Assembly (NCBI GenBank): GCA_019671135.1
Contig: JAHRHY010000001.1
Coordinates: 2,108,001 to 2,172,000, forward strand
Length of the DNA stretch: 64,000 nucleotides
Origin: Linnemannia hyalina
Taxonomy: Eukaryota > Mortierellomycota > Mortierellomycetes > Mortierellales > Mortierellaceae
Direction: 5' to 3'
How positions within the stretch are numbered: position 1 is the stretch's first letter; every line of letters starts with the position of its first letter. Position numbers and translations under genes: made by a program. The notes under the pieces were generated by a model. That model was not told where the DNA came from and searched no databases. It saw only the letters and a list, made by a program, of their open reading frames with translations. Below, in pieces: positions 10,434 through 21,497 of the stretch.

Positions 10434-12219
10434 ATGGTAAGGAACGCGGCAAAAAAAAACGAGGCACAGTCGCGTGTGTAAACAGAAACATCAACATCCT
10501 TCATTCTTCCACCAGGACACCCATGACCCTTCGCTCTCCCTTCGACTGTTCTTTTCTTTCCCCTCGTTCCCCCGCCAACTTTTTTTCTTGTGAAACAAAA
10601 GTTCACAGCGAGGGAGAGTGAGAGGAGGAAGGTCTGCTCAGCGAACCAGGAGACAACACGACTCGAGAACACTCGACCATATGACTCACTTCGCACCTCC
10701 AAGACGGCGACAACAGTGGTACCAAATTCCAGCACATACCATCCGTCCCCCTCTTCCCAACATCAGCAACAGCGACAACAACCATCAACACTTTCAGCTT
10801 TCTTTTTTCACAGAGCCAACAAAAACGATTTTTTTTTGTCTCGTCGACACTATTTTTATTTCATTTCATATTTGATATTTGAGCTGCGGCAAACAGACAA
10901 GGAGGAGGGGCAGATGTCCGTTGAAGGAGAAGGAGGGTACAGGATCCAGGGTTGATCATATGGCCATGGCAAAAACACACGAGACACGACACTCTTTCCA
11001 TCAACAGACAGACGGACGGACTGATAGCCCGACAGAACAAGGCCGGCATAAAGGCGCGACAGTTTCATTATCTACGACAATCAGTAAAGGCGCACTTTTT
11101 ATCGACAAGAAAGATAGGGCCAAGCACTCTCACAAAGCAGCCTACGTTCCAATCGCGTCATAGTCTGACAACAACAACAGCAGTAGCGGCAAACAGAAAT
11201 CAACCACAATCGATGGAATGTACATCAGAGGAACGACACCAACCAACAATCACCATCAGTAACATAAACAAACAAACAAAACAAGCACTCGACGCGTCAA
11301 GAGCCATATTACGCTCGACCCTTTGTGTTTATGTTTTTTCAGGAGCTAAAAAAAAAGGATGTCAGGAACGCGGCAACATATTTATTGTCCTAGTCTCAGT
11401 TCTGGTCTTTTTCTTCTCAACCCTTTCCCTCAAACTTACCCCTCCCCTTTTTTCGTGGAGCGTTCGAGAAGTGTTCTCATTTTGGTCATATAAACGCGTC
11501 TTTTCTAACTCACTTGGTTGCTTTTCGCATCGATCCTTATAGGCTGATGCACATCTTGGAACCGAAGCTTCTGCTTCTGGCCAGACCAAAATCACAGAGA
11601 AGCGCCGTGAAAAGGTGCCAGCACTCTCTCGTTCTGCCCGTGCCGGTCTTCAGGTAACGATATGTCAGCTCTAGCAGCAGTACTATCATTGTTACTGGCA
11701 CTTCTTGATACCTTGCATAATGCAAGGTTGAAAAACAAGACACATTTCCCTCGTGCTCACATACGCACCATCCTTTTTTAACATAATAACCGACATTAGT
11801 TCCCCGTTGGCCGTATTCACCGTTACTTGAAAGATCGTACCCAGAACCATGTCCGTGTTGGCGCCAAGGCTGCGGTCTACTCTGCAGCGATTCTGGAATA
11901 TTTGACAGCCGAAGTGTTGGAGTTGGCAGGAAATGCAACCAAGGATTTGAAGGTCAAGCGTATCACCCCTCGTCATTTGCAGCTGGCTATTCGTGGAGAT
12001 GAGGAGCTGGACTCATTGATTCGCGCAACCATCGCAGGTGGTGGTGTTCTTCCCGTACGTATCTTTCTTCAAGCCAAGTCGTTGTTTTTTGTCCGGAGCG
12101 TGGTTTCATTTGTTGTGGTACTAACCAAGATCGCATCATTATTTTTATCGGACAAATAGCATATTCATAAGGCACTTTTGTCAAAGACTCAGAAGGGCCA
12201 GAAGAAGATGGGACCCTAA
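10434..12219 (+). CDS. Histone variant H2A.Z
   Basis: Variant histone that replaces H2A at promoters (SWR1 substrate). The certain exons are 11543-11653, 11800-12054 and 12160-12219, all in phase 0. They encode a Lys-rich tail, [104 protein letters not shown]. The LDSLI acidic-patch and GGGVLPHIHK region are H2A.Z-specific. The 5' end is uncertain. The best start is ACACAATG at 10434 after a long C/T tract, with a strong donor GTAAGG directly after the ATG, which would give a one-codon exon. A second tiny exon at about 11344-11361 (GAGCTAAAAAAAAAGGAT, donor GTCAGG) keeps phase 0. An alternative is exon 10434-10475 with donor GTGTAA. The core call is firm. Confidence 0.85.
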
Positions 12220-12851
12220 GCACTAGCCAGACGGGAGGGAATGAAAAGAGGAAACCTCTTCTTTTTGTTCTTGTACAGCAGAGAACCTATTTGGCTCAGG
12301 AGTATCAAGCAACTATGAATCGGGGAGGGGAAAACAAACAAAAAACACACACAAACACAAAACAATACAACATCTTTTTTTTCACATCATCGATGTCTGC
12401 GAGTGATTCTGGATACTGGCTTTTTTTTTTTTGCGATCATTATTTCTTGATTGTCCAAGGGGGGAAATTCTGTCTGATCACCTTTTCTTGCTAGGAGAGC
12501 ACTAAAGGATCTAGCCATTCCTTTTGTTGCGCTTCTCTTTTGCGTTCTCCATGTTTCATTTTAGTTTTAATTCATTCGTCAGTTCATAGTCGAGCCAAGT
12601 TGACAAAACATTCCAAAAAAAAAAATCATGAATTTCAGCACAATCAGATATGGAGAGAGTAGTAATGGCATTGTACACGGTGAGAAAGCTGATATCAAAC
12701 ACCCCCCAAGAAAAAAAGGTATACACAACCCAGAGACAAAATACACGGAAGGGAAAAGAAACGGGGAGAGGGCGAAGAGGACGGAGTGATGGGTATCTGG
12801 CATCTGACTATTGTACACACTGGCGCCAATCAAACATTGAAAAGCTCTTTT
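12220..12851. other. Convergent spacer between H2A.Z and the SMR gene
   Basis: Shared 3' region of two convergent genes. It holds poly-T and poly-A runs, and no exon-like sequence was seen. Confidence 0.5.
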
Positions 12852-15593
12852 TCACTTCTTAGAGGGCATGATCCTAGAAACGCCCTTGACGAGAATGACT
12901 CCTCCCTCTGCCTCGCATCTCCACCCGTCCTTCTGTAAAAGACTCAAGATGGTCGGGTAGAGACGCGCGATCCTGTCCTTGGAATGTGATCCGACACCGC
13001 AAATAATCTTGAGCGGCTTGGCAGCGATTCGTGAAGCTTGCATTGTTGCCCGCGAGAACCACTGTGTTACCGCCTCGCGCACCACCGTCTGCGCCTCGCT
13101 CACCGTTAATCCGTGCAGGTCCACCAAGTTTGGATCATTGTTGTCCAATCTATTATCAGAAAAAAAAACAAAATAATAACATCACGAAGTAAAGGTTAAA
13201 AAATAACGCGACTGGAAGTAGTAAAGAAAAGTCAGAAGAAAGAAATGAAGAGAATAACTAACCGATGCTGCTGAACGACGGCGCGAGCGGCACGCATGTG
13301 CCATTGCTTTCCTTGGACATCCAGCTTCTTGCCCTCGTCGGCATAGTAGGCCGCGATACCACCCATCCCGGCGCCCTTGCCCTTGGTCGCCTGATAAGCC
13401 TTGGCAGCCTTTCTAAACAGCTCGTTCCTTTGATCCAAGATCTCATGCGCTCGTTGACGACACCAAACGGGGTCATCGTCATCGTTATACAGATCCGCAT
13501 TCGCATTGTCGACAATAGTGTTGGGGAAAGGTCGGGGTCCTCCTGGAAAGGGGTTGCTAGTCGAGGGGAGACTCTTGAGTCGGTTGCCGCTGCTTGTGGG
13601 CTGGGGGGCCTCATTCTTGCCCGCATATCGAATGTCTGCCTGAAACGGAATGAGGTTTGCACGTTTCGACGCGCTGCCATTGGTGGTGGGCCGATCGTTC
13701 ATATCCGCGCGCGCGAAATCTGCTGCAAGGACAGCATTCATCGCATCCTGAACGTTGCCACTGTTGTAGACCAACATCTTCTTCAGTCCAACCGCACTGT
13801 GCTCCGGGAACATCTCCATCAGCTGAGCCAGGCTGATATCGAATTGAGTTTGGCGTTCCCGTCCTTGTGCTGCTGAAGATCCAATGCGGCTCTCCTGCTT
13901 GAGTCGGGCCTCGATGCATTCCACAGTCTTGAACAGATGGGCTCCATTGGCATGATAATCCGAGACGATAGTCTTCTTGGGGACAGTATGGAAAAGGTTC
14001 ATGAGGATCGAAATCTGATGATCAAACGTGACCCACTCGTTGCTCTCCGGAATCAAGAAATCTTCCTGGCGGTCTACGGTCTTGAGCAAAGGGTCGTTCT
14101 GTCCATCCCAGACCGGCTGGTGACGCGCAGCACCCCACGCTACAACTCCGTCCGATTCTCTCGATCCCAATCCTGCAGAGCCTGTCGTCTTCCACCTCCT
14201 CCTCGACGCCTTTCCATTCTGTGCACCCTCAAAGAATGCGTCGTCCAAAGAGGTGGTGGTGGTTGACGAGTTCGTCAGTGATGAGTTGAATGACCCCGAT
14301 CCTGAAGACGACGTCTCGATCTGCTCGTTCTCCAGGAACATCTGGCTGAGAATCGTCTCCACAGCGGCCTCCAGATCCCGACGGCAATCTTTCAGAACCT
14401 GCGCCAGATACTCGTCCGAATATTCTCGGTTCGGGAAACAGCTCTTCAAAAACTCCAGCTCCTCTGTCTTGATCCCGTTGACACTGCGACGGGTAGCATT
14501 CCCAGGCGCCACAGTCGAATCTCCTTCCTCGTCCTCGTCCTCGTCATCTTCCGCTTCGTTGCTGTCGCCGCTCTTTTGGCTGCTGCTGTTGCTGTCGTCG
14601 TCGCCTGCCCCTGTGCCCAATAGTCCGGCATTGGCATCCTTCCTCCACGTCCCGCGCTGAGTAACTCCAAAGGAGGGTGGCAGAGGCTCTCCTTTTCCTA
14701 CCTTTTCATGGCGCTTCTGTCGTCGGTTCTTCTTCTTCTTTGGTCCTGCACCGTCGGTTGAGGCGGTCTCAACCTCCGCGAGTGCCTCCTGGTCGCCCAC
14801 AACTGCACTCTGTTCGTCATCGTTCACGTTGTATTCTTCAGGGAGCTCCTGGTCATGATCCTCTTCAGCATCGTCCAACGTTTCGACGGGCAGGTCAACA
14901 ACGGCGTGCCTCTGCATGTAACGAGGGTTTCGAGCAGCCTTGTAACTGGCCTTGACGGGTTGGTCCCGAGTAACGGGAATCGCAGGGGAGTTGACCAAGG
15001 TCGTCGGCTGTTGGAATGAGGAGCTGTTGGTGACCTGGCCTTGCTTGTTGGACTTGAGCAGACCACTGCGTGCTGGTGATGACGTTGCTGCTGCTGCTGA
15101 GGAGGTATTCGAATTGGCGACCTCCTCGCTCCAGATCAGGATATTCTTGTCGGTCGAAGGAGCTAGGTTTGATTTCTTGTTCTTGGTAATGGCTGCTGAC
15201 GCTGGATTCCTGCCATTGGTCTGCTGTGCTGATGTCTTTGATGTAGTAGTTGTGACGGTAATATTCATGTTGGGCCCTGCTCCTCCTCCGGGGGTATCAG
15301 CAGCGAGGGCCGAGAGGATGGATATGCAAGCCTTAAAATCCTTCATGTCATGGTAGATCGAAGCGACCAGCGCCGAGTCCAGATGTGGGCAAAACATTGC
15401 CTAAGAGCAGGGTTACAAGAAGTGGACGAATACGGAAGGAAAGACTAGGGTCAGCGGGTTTGTGAATGTTTGCCGGGTAGGGTTACAAGTCGTTTTTGAT
15501 ATCAAAAAAGGGCGAAGACATAGCGGGTTCATTTTTTTAGCTCGTGAGGAGGAGGGGTGACTGACTTACCTCGAGTTTTTCTTGTGGTTCCAT
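12852..15593 (-). CDS. Cue2-like CUE/DUF1771/SMR endonuclease
   Basis: Predicted ribosome-associated endonuclease of no-go mRNA decay. Exons (minus): 15593-15570, 15400-13263, 13149-12852; 819 aa. The first exon encodes only MEPQEKLE and joins to AMFCPHLDSALVASIYHDM, a CUE-like helix bundle. Further ubiquitin-binding-like segments are ELEFLKSCFPNREYSDEYLA (~residues 320-363), a weak one near WVTFDHQISILMNLF, and ISLAQLMEMFPEHSAVGLKK (~540-580). Then comes a DUF1771 helix (LDVQGKQWHMRAARAVVQQH) and a C-terminal SMR domain with the catalytic-type DLHGLTVSEA (Asp-x-His) and CGVGSHSKDRIARLYP motifs. Linkers are Ser/Asp/Glu-rich and contain a basic KKKKNRRQKRH patch. The domain order matches yeast Cue2 and animal N4BP2. 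The exact number of CUE units needs profile searching. Confidence 0.88.
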
Positions 15594-16238
15594 TTGTGAG
15601 TAATGATGTGAGTGTGTTTGTATTGTTGTTGCGTGTCGTTGGTTGTTCTGATGGGCAGAGCTGTGTGTGTGTCTGTGAGGGAGTAAGTGGGTCGAGCAAC
15701 AAAAAAAGGAAAAAGTCGGATGATGTAAATGAGAGAGAAATAGAAGAGAAAGGTAAAGGAGAAAAGAGAAAGGCAGGAAGCTGTTGTGCTATTGTCACTT
15801 GTGCAAAGAAAAGGGAAAAGACGGGCAAAGGACGTTATTGTAGTGCTGTTGTGCGGGTGTGTGTGAATGGTGATGGTTGTACTTGATGTTGTGGAATGAT
15901 AGTCATAGGAATATAAGAGTGGATGTGTATGTAGGGTTGTGGTGAACAGAAAGCGAGAGGGAAGAGAAAGCCTTTAAGCTTTCCAAAAAAAAAAAAAAAA
16001 GAGTGGCTTTGCCATCAAGGGAATCGAAGGAAAGTGAATAAGAGCAAACGAAATAATAAAAAAAGATGCATGATGGGTCATAGACTGCCGTAGTCAACTA
16101 CAACAAAACGACGTCCATTGACGCTCTTTATTCCTTTTGTTCTTTATTTTTCAAGCAAAACAAGGGTGCGCCGCAGAAACACCCAAGTTTAATAATAAGT
16201 TTATGTCTTGCCTCTTCAACAAGGGCTGCCAATTTCAA
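15594..16238. other. Promoter region of the SMR gene, 3' side of the C-CAP gene
   Basis: Low-complexity, GA-rich on the plus strand (C/T-rich on the minus strand, as ahead of other starts), with a poly-A run at about 15985-16000. No coding signal seen. Confidence 0.5.
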
Positions 16239-17486
16239 TTACTCATCGTCAGCCTTAGGTGCTCCGCGCAGCATCTCCTCCTTCTTCTTCTCGCTGGCCT
16301 GCAGGCTCGACTCTTCCGCGCGTGTCATAGGGTATCCATTGTCCATACGCACAATTGCTACACACACACGAAAATGTACATGAAGAACAATCGTGTTAGC
16401 CCCTCAATTGTAATTGTATTCTTCATACTCTGCTTGTTCATTAGAAAAGAGAGGGAAAGTACCTTCGGTCTTGATGCTGCCGTCGACAATCGTAGTCTTG
16501 AACTGGTCAGTATCGGGGCGCAATGCGGGGTTTCTAGCCTGCAACTGACTGTAGCTCAAGCTATGGGTCTCATCACCTTTGAAAATAGAGCCAAATGACA
16601 GAGTGGACGGAATGTTAGAGAGACTAGCACCACTCCCCAAAAAAAAAAAAAAAAAAAAAAAAAGACACCTGACTGTGTATAGTCCGAACGAGAGGAGGGG
16701 CATACCGAGGTTCAATGTGATGTCGTCGACGCCGGCCCAGATCATGGATCCAAAGTACTCAGCCTCGGGCATCTTGATTGTAATGGTCTGGATGCTGTCC
16801 AACTGGAAGGCAGACACCGATCTAACAAACTGGAAGAAGGAGGATTAATTGTAAGTTGACTATTTTCAACAAAGGTCCGCCAATTGTGCATGCTCTAATA
16901 AGACAACAAGAGACTTACGTCAAGGTTGATTTTCTCGCTCTTCCAGATATCGACGGTGCCAGTTAACACCTTACCCTCGACCTTGATAGTCAAGTTCTTG
17001 CAGCTCTCTGTTGGTCGAATAAAGGAATTGAACATTATGTGTCAGCAAAACCGGCGTTTTATCTTGTGCGTCGACAAGCAGGGTGCATATTCTCAAATGA
17101 AGTGCGAGAGGGAAGAGGGTATACCGATGGAGATCTTGATGGGTTTGCCCTGGATGATGTACTCGCAGTCCTCGCACTCCAACAGATACAGGGCCTTGCG
17201 ATCCTGGACCTCGATTGTCTCAACAGCGTTCTTGACATCCTTCTGTTAGATACCAAATAGACAAGGAAGACGCGAGGAGGGGTGTTTAGTACTGGTAAAA
17301 GCGCCCAAGCCGCCATCCGCATGCCAACGAGAAAAAGTTCATGGGTTCGAGGAAACGAAAAGATGAGGGTCGCGTTTTTTCGTCAAAGGAGGTAAACGTT
17401 ACGAGGAGATGAGTGGCGTTCTCCTTGGCATTAGGTCTGGTGGCAGAGTTGTTGAGGGCGTTAGCCTGTTCCTTGACTGACATCAT
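16239..17486 (-). CDS. C-CAP/cofactor C-like beta-helix protein
   Basis: Small protein made almost entirely of the right-handed beta-helix found at the C-terminus of cyclase-associated protein (CAP/Srv2). Exons (minus): 17486-17403, 17242-17125, 17007-16919, 16829-16706, 16576-16463, 16357-16239; 215 aa, phases consistent. Repeating strands are visible: ALYLLECEDCEYIIQGKPIK, CKNLTIKVEGKVLTGTVDIW, EKINLDFVRSVSAFQLDSIQ, ITIKMPEAEYFGSMIWAGVD. The end has the CAP-like DQFKTTIVDGSIKTEAIVRM signature. The CAP family binds actin or G-actin-cofilin through this fold. No HFD, proline-rich or WH2 domain is present, so this is either a stand-alone C-CAP protein or a distinct family. The start could be the first or second of two tandem ATGs (17486 or 17483). 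A TATA-like ATAAAAAGG lies near 17601-17612 on the minus strand. Confidence 0.75.
16639..16663. repeat. Poly-A run of 25 in an intron
   Basis: Uninterrupted A(25) on the plus strand, inside the intron 16577-16705 of the C-CAP gene (poly-T in the transcript, as a polypyrimidine tract). Confidence 0.9.
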
Positions 17487-18035
17487 TGGTGTATGTTAAT
17501 GTTCTTGAATGAGGGTGAGAGTGGGGGTTATTGGGTATGTGAGTATGTGAAGTGTAAAGAGGGGTTCTTGAGTGTGGAGGGTTTCCTGTGCGACCCATCG
17601 ACCTTTTTATGTATTTTTTTTATGCTCTAGTGCTCAGGCGGTGCTAATTTATGGTCGACCAGTATCCAAAACGACACAACAGCCCATCCCGTGAACAAAA
17701 AGGAAAGGGGTCTGTCGAAAAAAGCAGAAGACAGAAGAGGAGGGGGATGAAGTGGAGGCACAGTTGAAGACTCCCTTTCCTTTCTGTCAATGGCATTGAT
17801 TGCATTAGAATGCATTAACGCTATTCGCGCTTGATCAGGGCTGTCGTCTTGTCAGAGGCGCACCGCTTTCGTTATTCGTGGATCTCGTGTTTTGTTTCTT
17901 GACTGCAGAGCACGTAGGATATGGAGGCGCGGAAATTAGTTGGCTGTAGCAGAGTGAAAGCAAAAGGGAAACATGTCATTAGGCTGTGAAGGATGTTCAT
18001 GGCAGATGATGGATTCCTTTAAGCGTCTTGAGAGT

Positions 18036-18420
18036 TCAAGCAAAAAGAGATTGAAGAAAAGAAAGATCGCGTTCGAGACCTTTTTCGCACGCGACTGGTG
18101 GCGATGCTCCATTCAGCACGGTGAACCGCACGATGATATTACGCGCCTTCATCCATTTGATCAGCGCGTCCCGCTGGACATTACTGTGATCAGTGGATGG
18201 TGGAGAACTTATCAATACTATATCGTGTCCCTGACTGATCAAGAGAGTAAATTGATCAAAAGATGCTTGCTCTCTCTCCTCCTCAAGCTCCTTGCAACCA
18301 TGGCAAAATTTGGTTGCGTGACTGTCGGGCGAGCCATCCAAGGTCGATGGTTGTGGTGGGTGTTCGCTCTTTTGTTTCTCCTTTTCTTTTTCTTTCTTTT
18401 CTATTTTGTTGTCATCCACA
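18036..18420 (-). CDS. Possible 3' exon of an unrecognised minus-strand gene
   Basis: An open minus-strand frame ends with a stop at 18036-18038. The last ~75 codons read like a folded protein: FDQFTLLISQGHDIVLISSP, PSTDHSNVQRDALIKWMKAR, NIIVRFTVLNGASPPVACEK, then GLERDLSFLQSLFA and stop. Upstream it becomes Lys/Glu-rich and then enters the antisense of the AAC repeat. No in-frame ATG lies in a sensible place, so earlier exons or decay must be assumed. I do not recognise the family. The opposite strand also shows an open frame here, but its composition looks much less protein-like. Confidence 0.3.
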
Positions 18421-18448
18421 TTCCATCTCACAATCTCGCCATCAACAA

Positions 18449-18449
<1 letters not shown>

Positions 18450-18495
<46 letters not shown>
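18450..18495 (+). repeat. AAC trinucleotide repeat in a 5' leader
   Basis: About 15 AAC units ending 12 nt before the ATG at 18507. Confidence 0.9.
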
Positions 18496-18506
18496 GCAAT
18501 AGCAAC

Positions 18507-19517
18507 ATGGCAGGACAGAACGCACCTCAAACAAAGAGCAACATCGGAGTCTCATCCGCCACCAGAGACTCTTCTCAATCGACCACACGACGAAAGCAAC
18601 ATGCATCCACTCAACAGACTGCAAAGATACAAGAAATTATCGACGACGAAGAGGAGGAGGACGAGGAGTTTGATGAGGACGAAGACGATGAAGAGGACGA
18701 CTCTGACTCTGATTCGGATGTCTCTGACTCTGACATCGATGATATCCCAGGTACAACTCCTCATCTCTTGAATAGGAAGTCCTTTCCCGCAAGGGAAAAC
18801 CCTATGCTAGGAAAGTGAACTCTCAAGTCTCCCCGACTGACCGGCATAACATTTCATTGATCAATTCCATAGAACCTGAAAAGTGGAAGATCATCACAGA
18901 GTCTGGAATCATCGATCAAGTCAATGCCAATGACAAGCGCAAACGCCGCCAGAAGCAGGCTCAGGAAGCGGCGGATCGAGACTACATCTTCGAGGGCATC
19001 TTCTTTTCAATCCCTACGACGTGCCTCTTTGTCGTCATGGATGTTCTTGTCCATCGCCAGTTCGGAGAGGCATACGGAGGAAGCGATATATTCCACAAGG
19101 TCATCAAGATCTTCCCAGGTAACCTTTTGTATTTCATTTGTTACACATGCCTGTTCCCCATTTTGTTGTTACTGCCGTGTGCACAAATCAAAATGGGGAG
19201 TGTATATTAATTATCTTTTTCTGTGCCCGTGTCTGTCTTGCGTAGCTATTCTGATTATGGTGTACTTCAGCAACAAGTCCAAGAACAGCAAGTTTACACA
19301 GGCGGCGATGTTTGTGATTTCGACTATTTGCGGATGCTACTTTTTGCACACGATGTTCCGGTCGCCTGCGATGGGTATCATGCTGCGTTCACCGGGAGTG
19401 ATCACGATCCTTGTCTACTGCATTGTCCAGCTGAACCTGCTGCCGGCTGTGATAAGTCTGGCACTCTGCGGATTGTATTATCAGTTTGGAAACGTGAAGT
19501 ACAGTCATCGTCATTAA
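18507..19517 (+). CDS. Four-helix fungal membrane protein (DUF7719-like)
   Basis: 253 aa from exons 18507-18750, 18873-19118 and 19246-19517 (both junctions phase 1). The N-terminal ~95 residues are disordered and strongly acidic (DEEEEDEEFDEDEDDEEDDS, then DSDSDSDVSDSDID). Next comes a basic helix (NDKRKRRQKQAQEAADRDYI), then about four membrane segments: GIFFSIPTTCLFVVMDVLVH, AILIMVYFS, AAMFVISTICGCYFLHTMF and VITILVYCIVQLNLLPAVIS. The order of acidic tail, GIID-type linker and four helices resembles the fungal DUF7719 family, but I assign that with reserve. The start is the ATG right after the AAC leader. An in-frame ATG at 18300 upstream would add a repetitive Asn run and is less likely. 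Function is unknown; ER or other endomembrane location is plausible. Confidence 0.7.
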
Positions 19518-19817
19518 AAACCAGAAACAATTGTCCATGAGAGCAACATCAACAAACCTCCGTTTATATGATATTTTATTTGCGGAGTAGATGGGCGTGG
19601 AGATGAGCATTCGTAGCCTGGCTGGCTGACTGAGCATCCAGTGTTCGTGTAGTGCCTGAGTGACATTCTCACCCTTAAGCGGATTTAGCCCAACGAAAAA
19701 ACTTTGACTTTGGAATCGCATTTTTGACATGTTCTTTTTTTGTCATCAACCCTACTCGCCAACCAAACTTCACTCCATTCCTCTCCACTCCTTCACTTAC
19801 TCAACGCTTTCAACTCA

Positions 19818-21109
19818 ATGTCATACCTATTCTCGGCCATCAGGGATTACGTCCGTCCTCATACCACAACTAATGCTGAATCAACCGAAGAAGCCTCCAC
19901 AGGAAACACAACTCAAAACAGCACCATCACCGTCCCCCAAAAAGATACCCTTGCACCAGCAACTACAACAGCCTCTCACCCATATGCAAACAATGTCAAC
20001 AGTGGCCAGAACAGGATAATGGTCCAGCCTGCATCTAAAAACAGCTCCCTCTCCATCCCAACAATCTCGTTGAACTCGCTCCAACCACCTGTCATCCGAA
20101 CAACCTCTTCTGACGGTAGCAGCGACGACTCGGACTCGGACTCCGAGAATGATTCGTCCGAGGTTAAGATTGCGACGCCGTATCTTGCCACCTCAACAGC
20201 AATAGATACGCCTTTCATGACCCTCTCCACTGCTGATGATCCGGACAGTACGTTACTTTTCCTCATCAATTACCTTGAGGCAATTACTCGAGTGTCTGTG
20301 CCTCCCAATTCTTTTTATTGCACATCAGCTTTGCCCTTGGCCCATGCGCAGCGCAGCAGCAACAGAAACTTGCTGTGGTGTATGTCCCTGTGTGTGCCTG
20401 TGCGAATGATCCTTATTTTTTGCTATATGCTTTGTTCTAAATTCTTTAGATGAGGTGACGCCTAGTTTCCCAGCAGTAGGTGGACCCCAGCGCCTGGCTG
20501 CCTGCTCGACGGATCCAAAGTCAAAGAGGAGGATCAAGTTTGCCCTGGCACCTGGACATTCTCCTCTCGACTGGGCTCGTCTCACCACCTCTGGAAAAGA
20601 CCTTCGCGTACGTTACTATCATCACATTTTGTCCGAATGAGGAATGTGGTGTTGTGCCTATATAGTTCATTGTGCTGACCCAATTGTTGATATTCCACTG
20701 TTATTTAGGGTGTGGATTCATTTGGCCGTTACACATTGGAAGATGTCAAAGAACACAAGAGCTATGACGATGCATGGACAGTACTCAACGGCAAAGTCTA
20801 CAACATGACGGCATACCTGCCCTTCCATCCTGGAGGAGAGAAAGAGATCATGCGCTGTGCTGGTCGTGACGGCACACGGCTCTTCAGTAAGCTCCTACTC
20901 ATTTACTTCCTTCAGCCCTTGCTCCAATTACTCATTTTCACGGATATGTAGGAGACACGGCCTAACGCTTTATCTTTTGTGGTCACTACTTTATTTTCTC
21001 TCTAGATTTGACACACAAATGGGTCAACTACGAGTATATGTTGAAGGAGTGCCAGGTCGGGTTCTTGGTGTCCGACGGGCCCTCTTCAAACAAGCTCCGG
21101 GCACAATAA
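19818..21109 (+). CDS. Irc21/NCB5OR-type cytochrome b5 protein
   Basis: Haem-binding electron carrier. Exons 19818-20247, 20450-20607, 20709-20886, 21006-21109; 289 aa. The N-terminal ~145 residues are Ser/Thr-rich with an acidic DDSDSDSEND patch. Then come PGHSPLDWARLTTSGKDLRG and the b5 domain: YTLEDVKEHKSYDDAWTVLN, GKVYNMTAYLPFHPGGEKEI, MRCAGRDGTRLFNLTHKWVN and YEYMLKECQVGFL. Haem ligands are the His of FHPGG and the His of LTHKW. The GHSxxDW pre-b5 motif and the WVNYEYMLKECQVG end are typical of the N-terminal half of animal NCB5OR (CYB5R4) and of yeast Irc21. The reductase half of NCB5OR is absent, so a separate reductase must supply electrons (inference). No membrane anchor is seen. Confidence 0.87.
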
Positions 21110-21344
21110 TAGACCCATTTTGGCCTTCTCTTTGCTACGGACACTCAAATTGCCATGTATTATGGACGATGCTAATAAACACCTATTGACCTTGTAGTCT
21201 TGTACACATCCACTGCGTATCTCCGCAGCGTTTTCTTTATCACCTGAAGGCTCTCGTTTTTCTTTTTCGAAGCCCTGTCTCCCTTTCGTTTGGTTGTGGC
21301 GTATCAACCACCACCCTACGCCGGAATATGCTGTATGGAACGGG

Positions 21345-21351
21345 TATAAAA
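21345..21351 (+). promoter_or_regulatory. TATA box of the HAD hydrolase gene
   Basis: TATAAAA 153 nt before the ATG at 21498, followed by a C/T-rich leader. Confidence 0.55.
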
Positions 21352-21497
21352 GTTTACTTCACATGCATTTGCGTTTGTGCTTTCTTTTTATCTCCACTTT
21401 TCCTTCCTTCCCTCCTCCCTCATCCTCCCAACATCTATCATCATCATCCAGCCCGACTCCAAACCTTCCCACCACCAAAACTCAGGAACAGAAAACA

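Larger units (their letters stand above)
17487..18506. other. Divergent spacer with an antisense open frame
   Basis: Promoter side of both the C-CAP gene (minus) and the membrane protein gene (plus). It contains the minus-strand open frame listed separately and an AAC repeat just before the plus-strand start. Confidence 0.5.
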
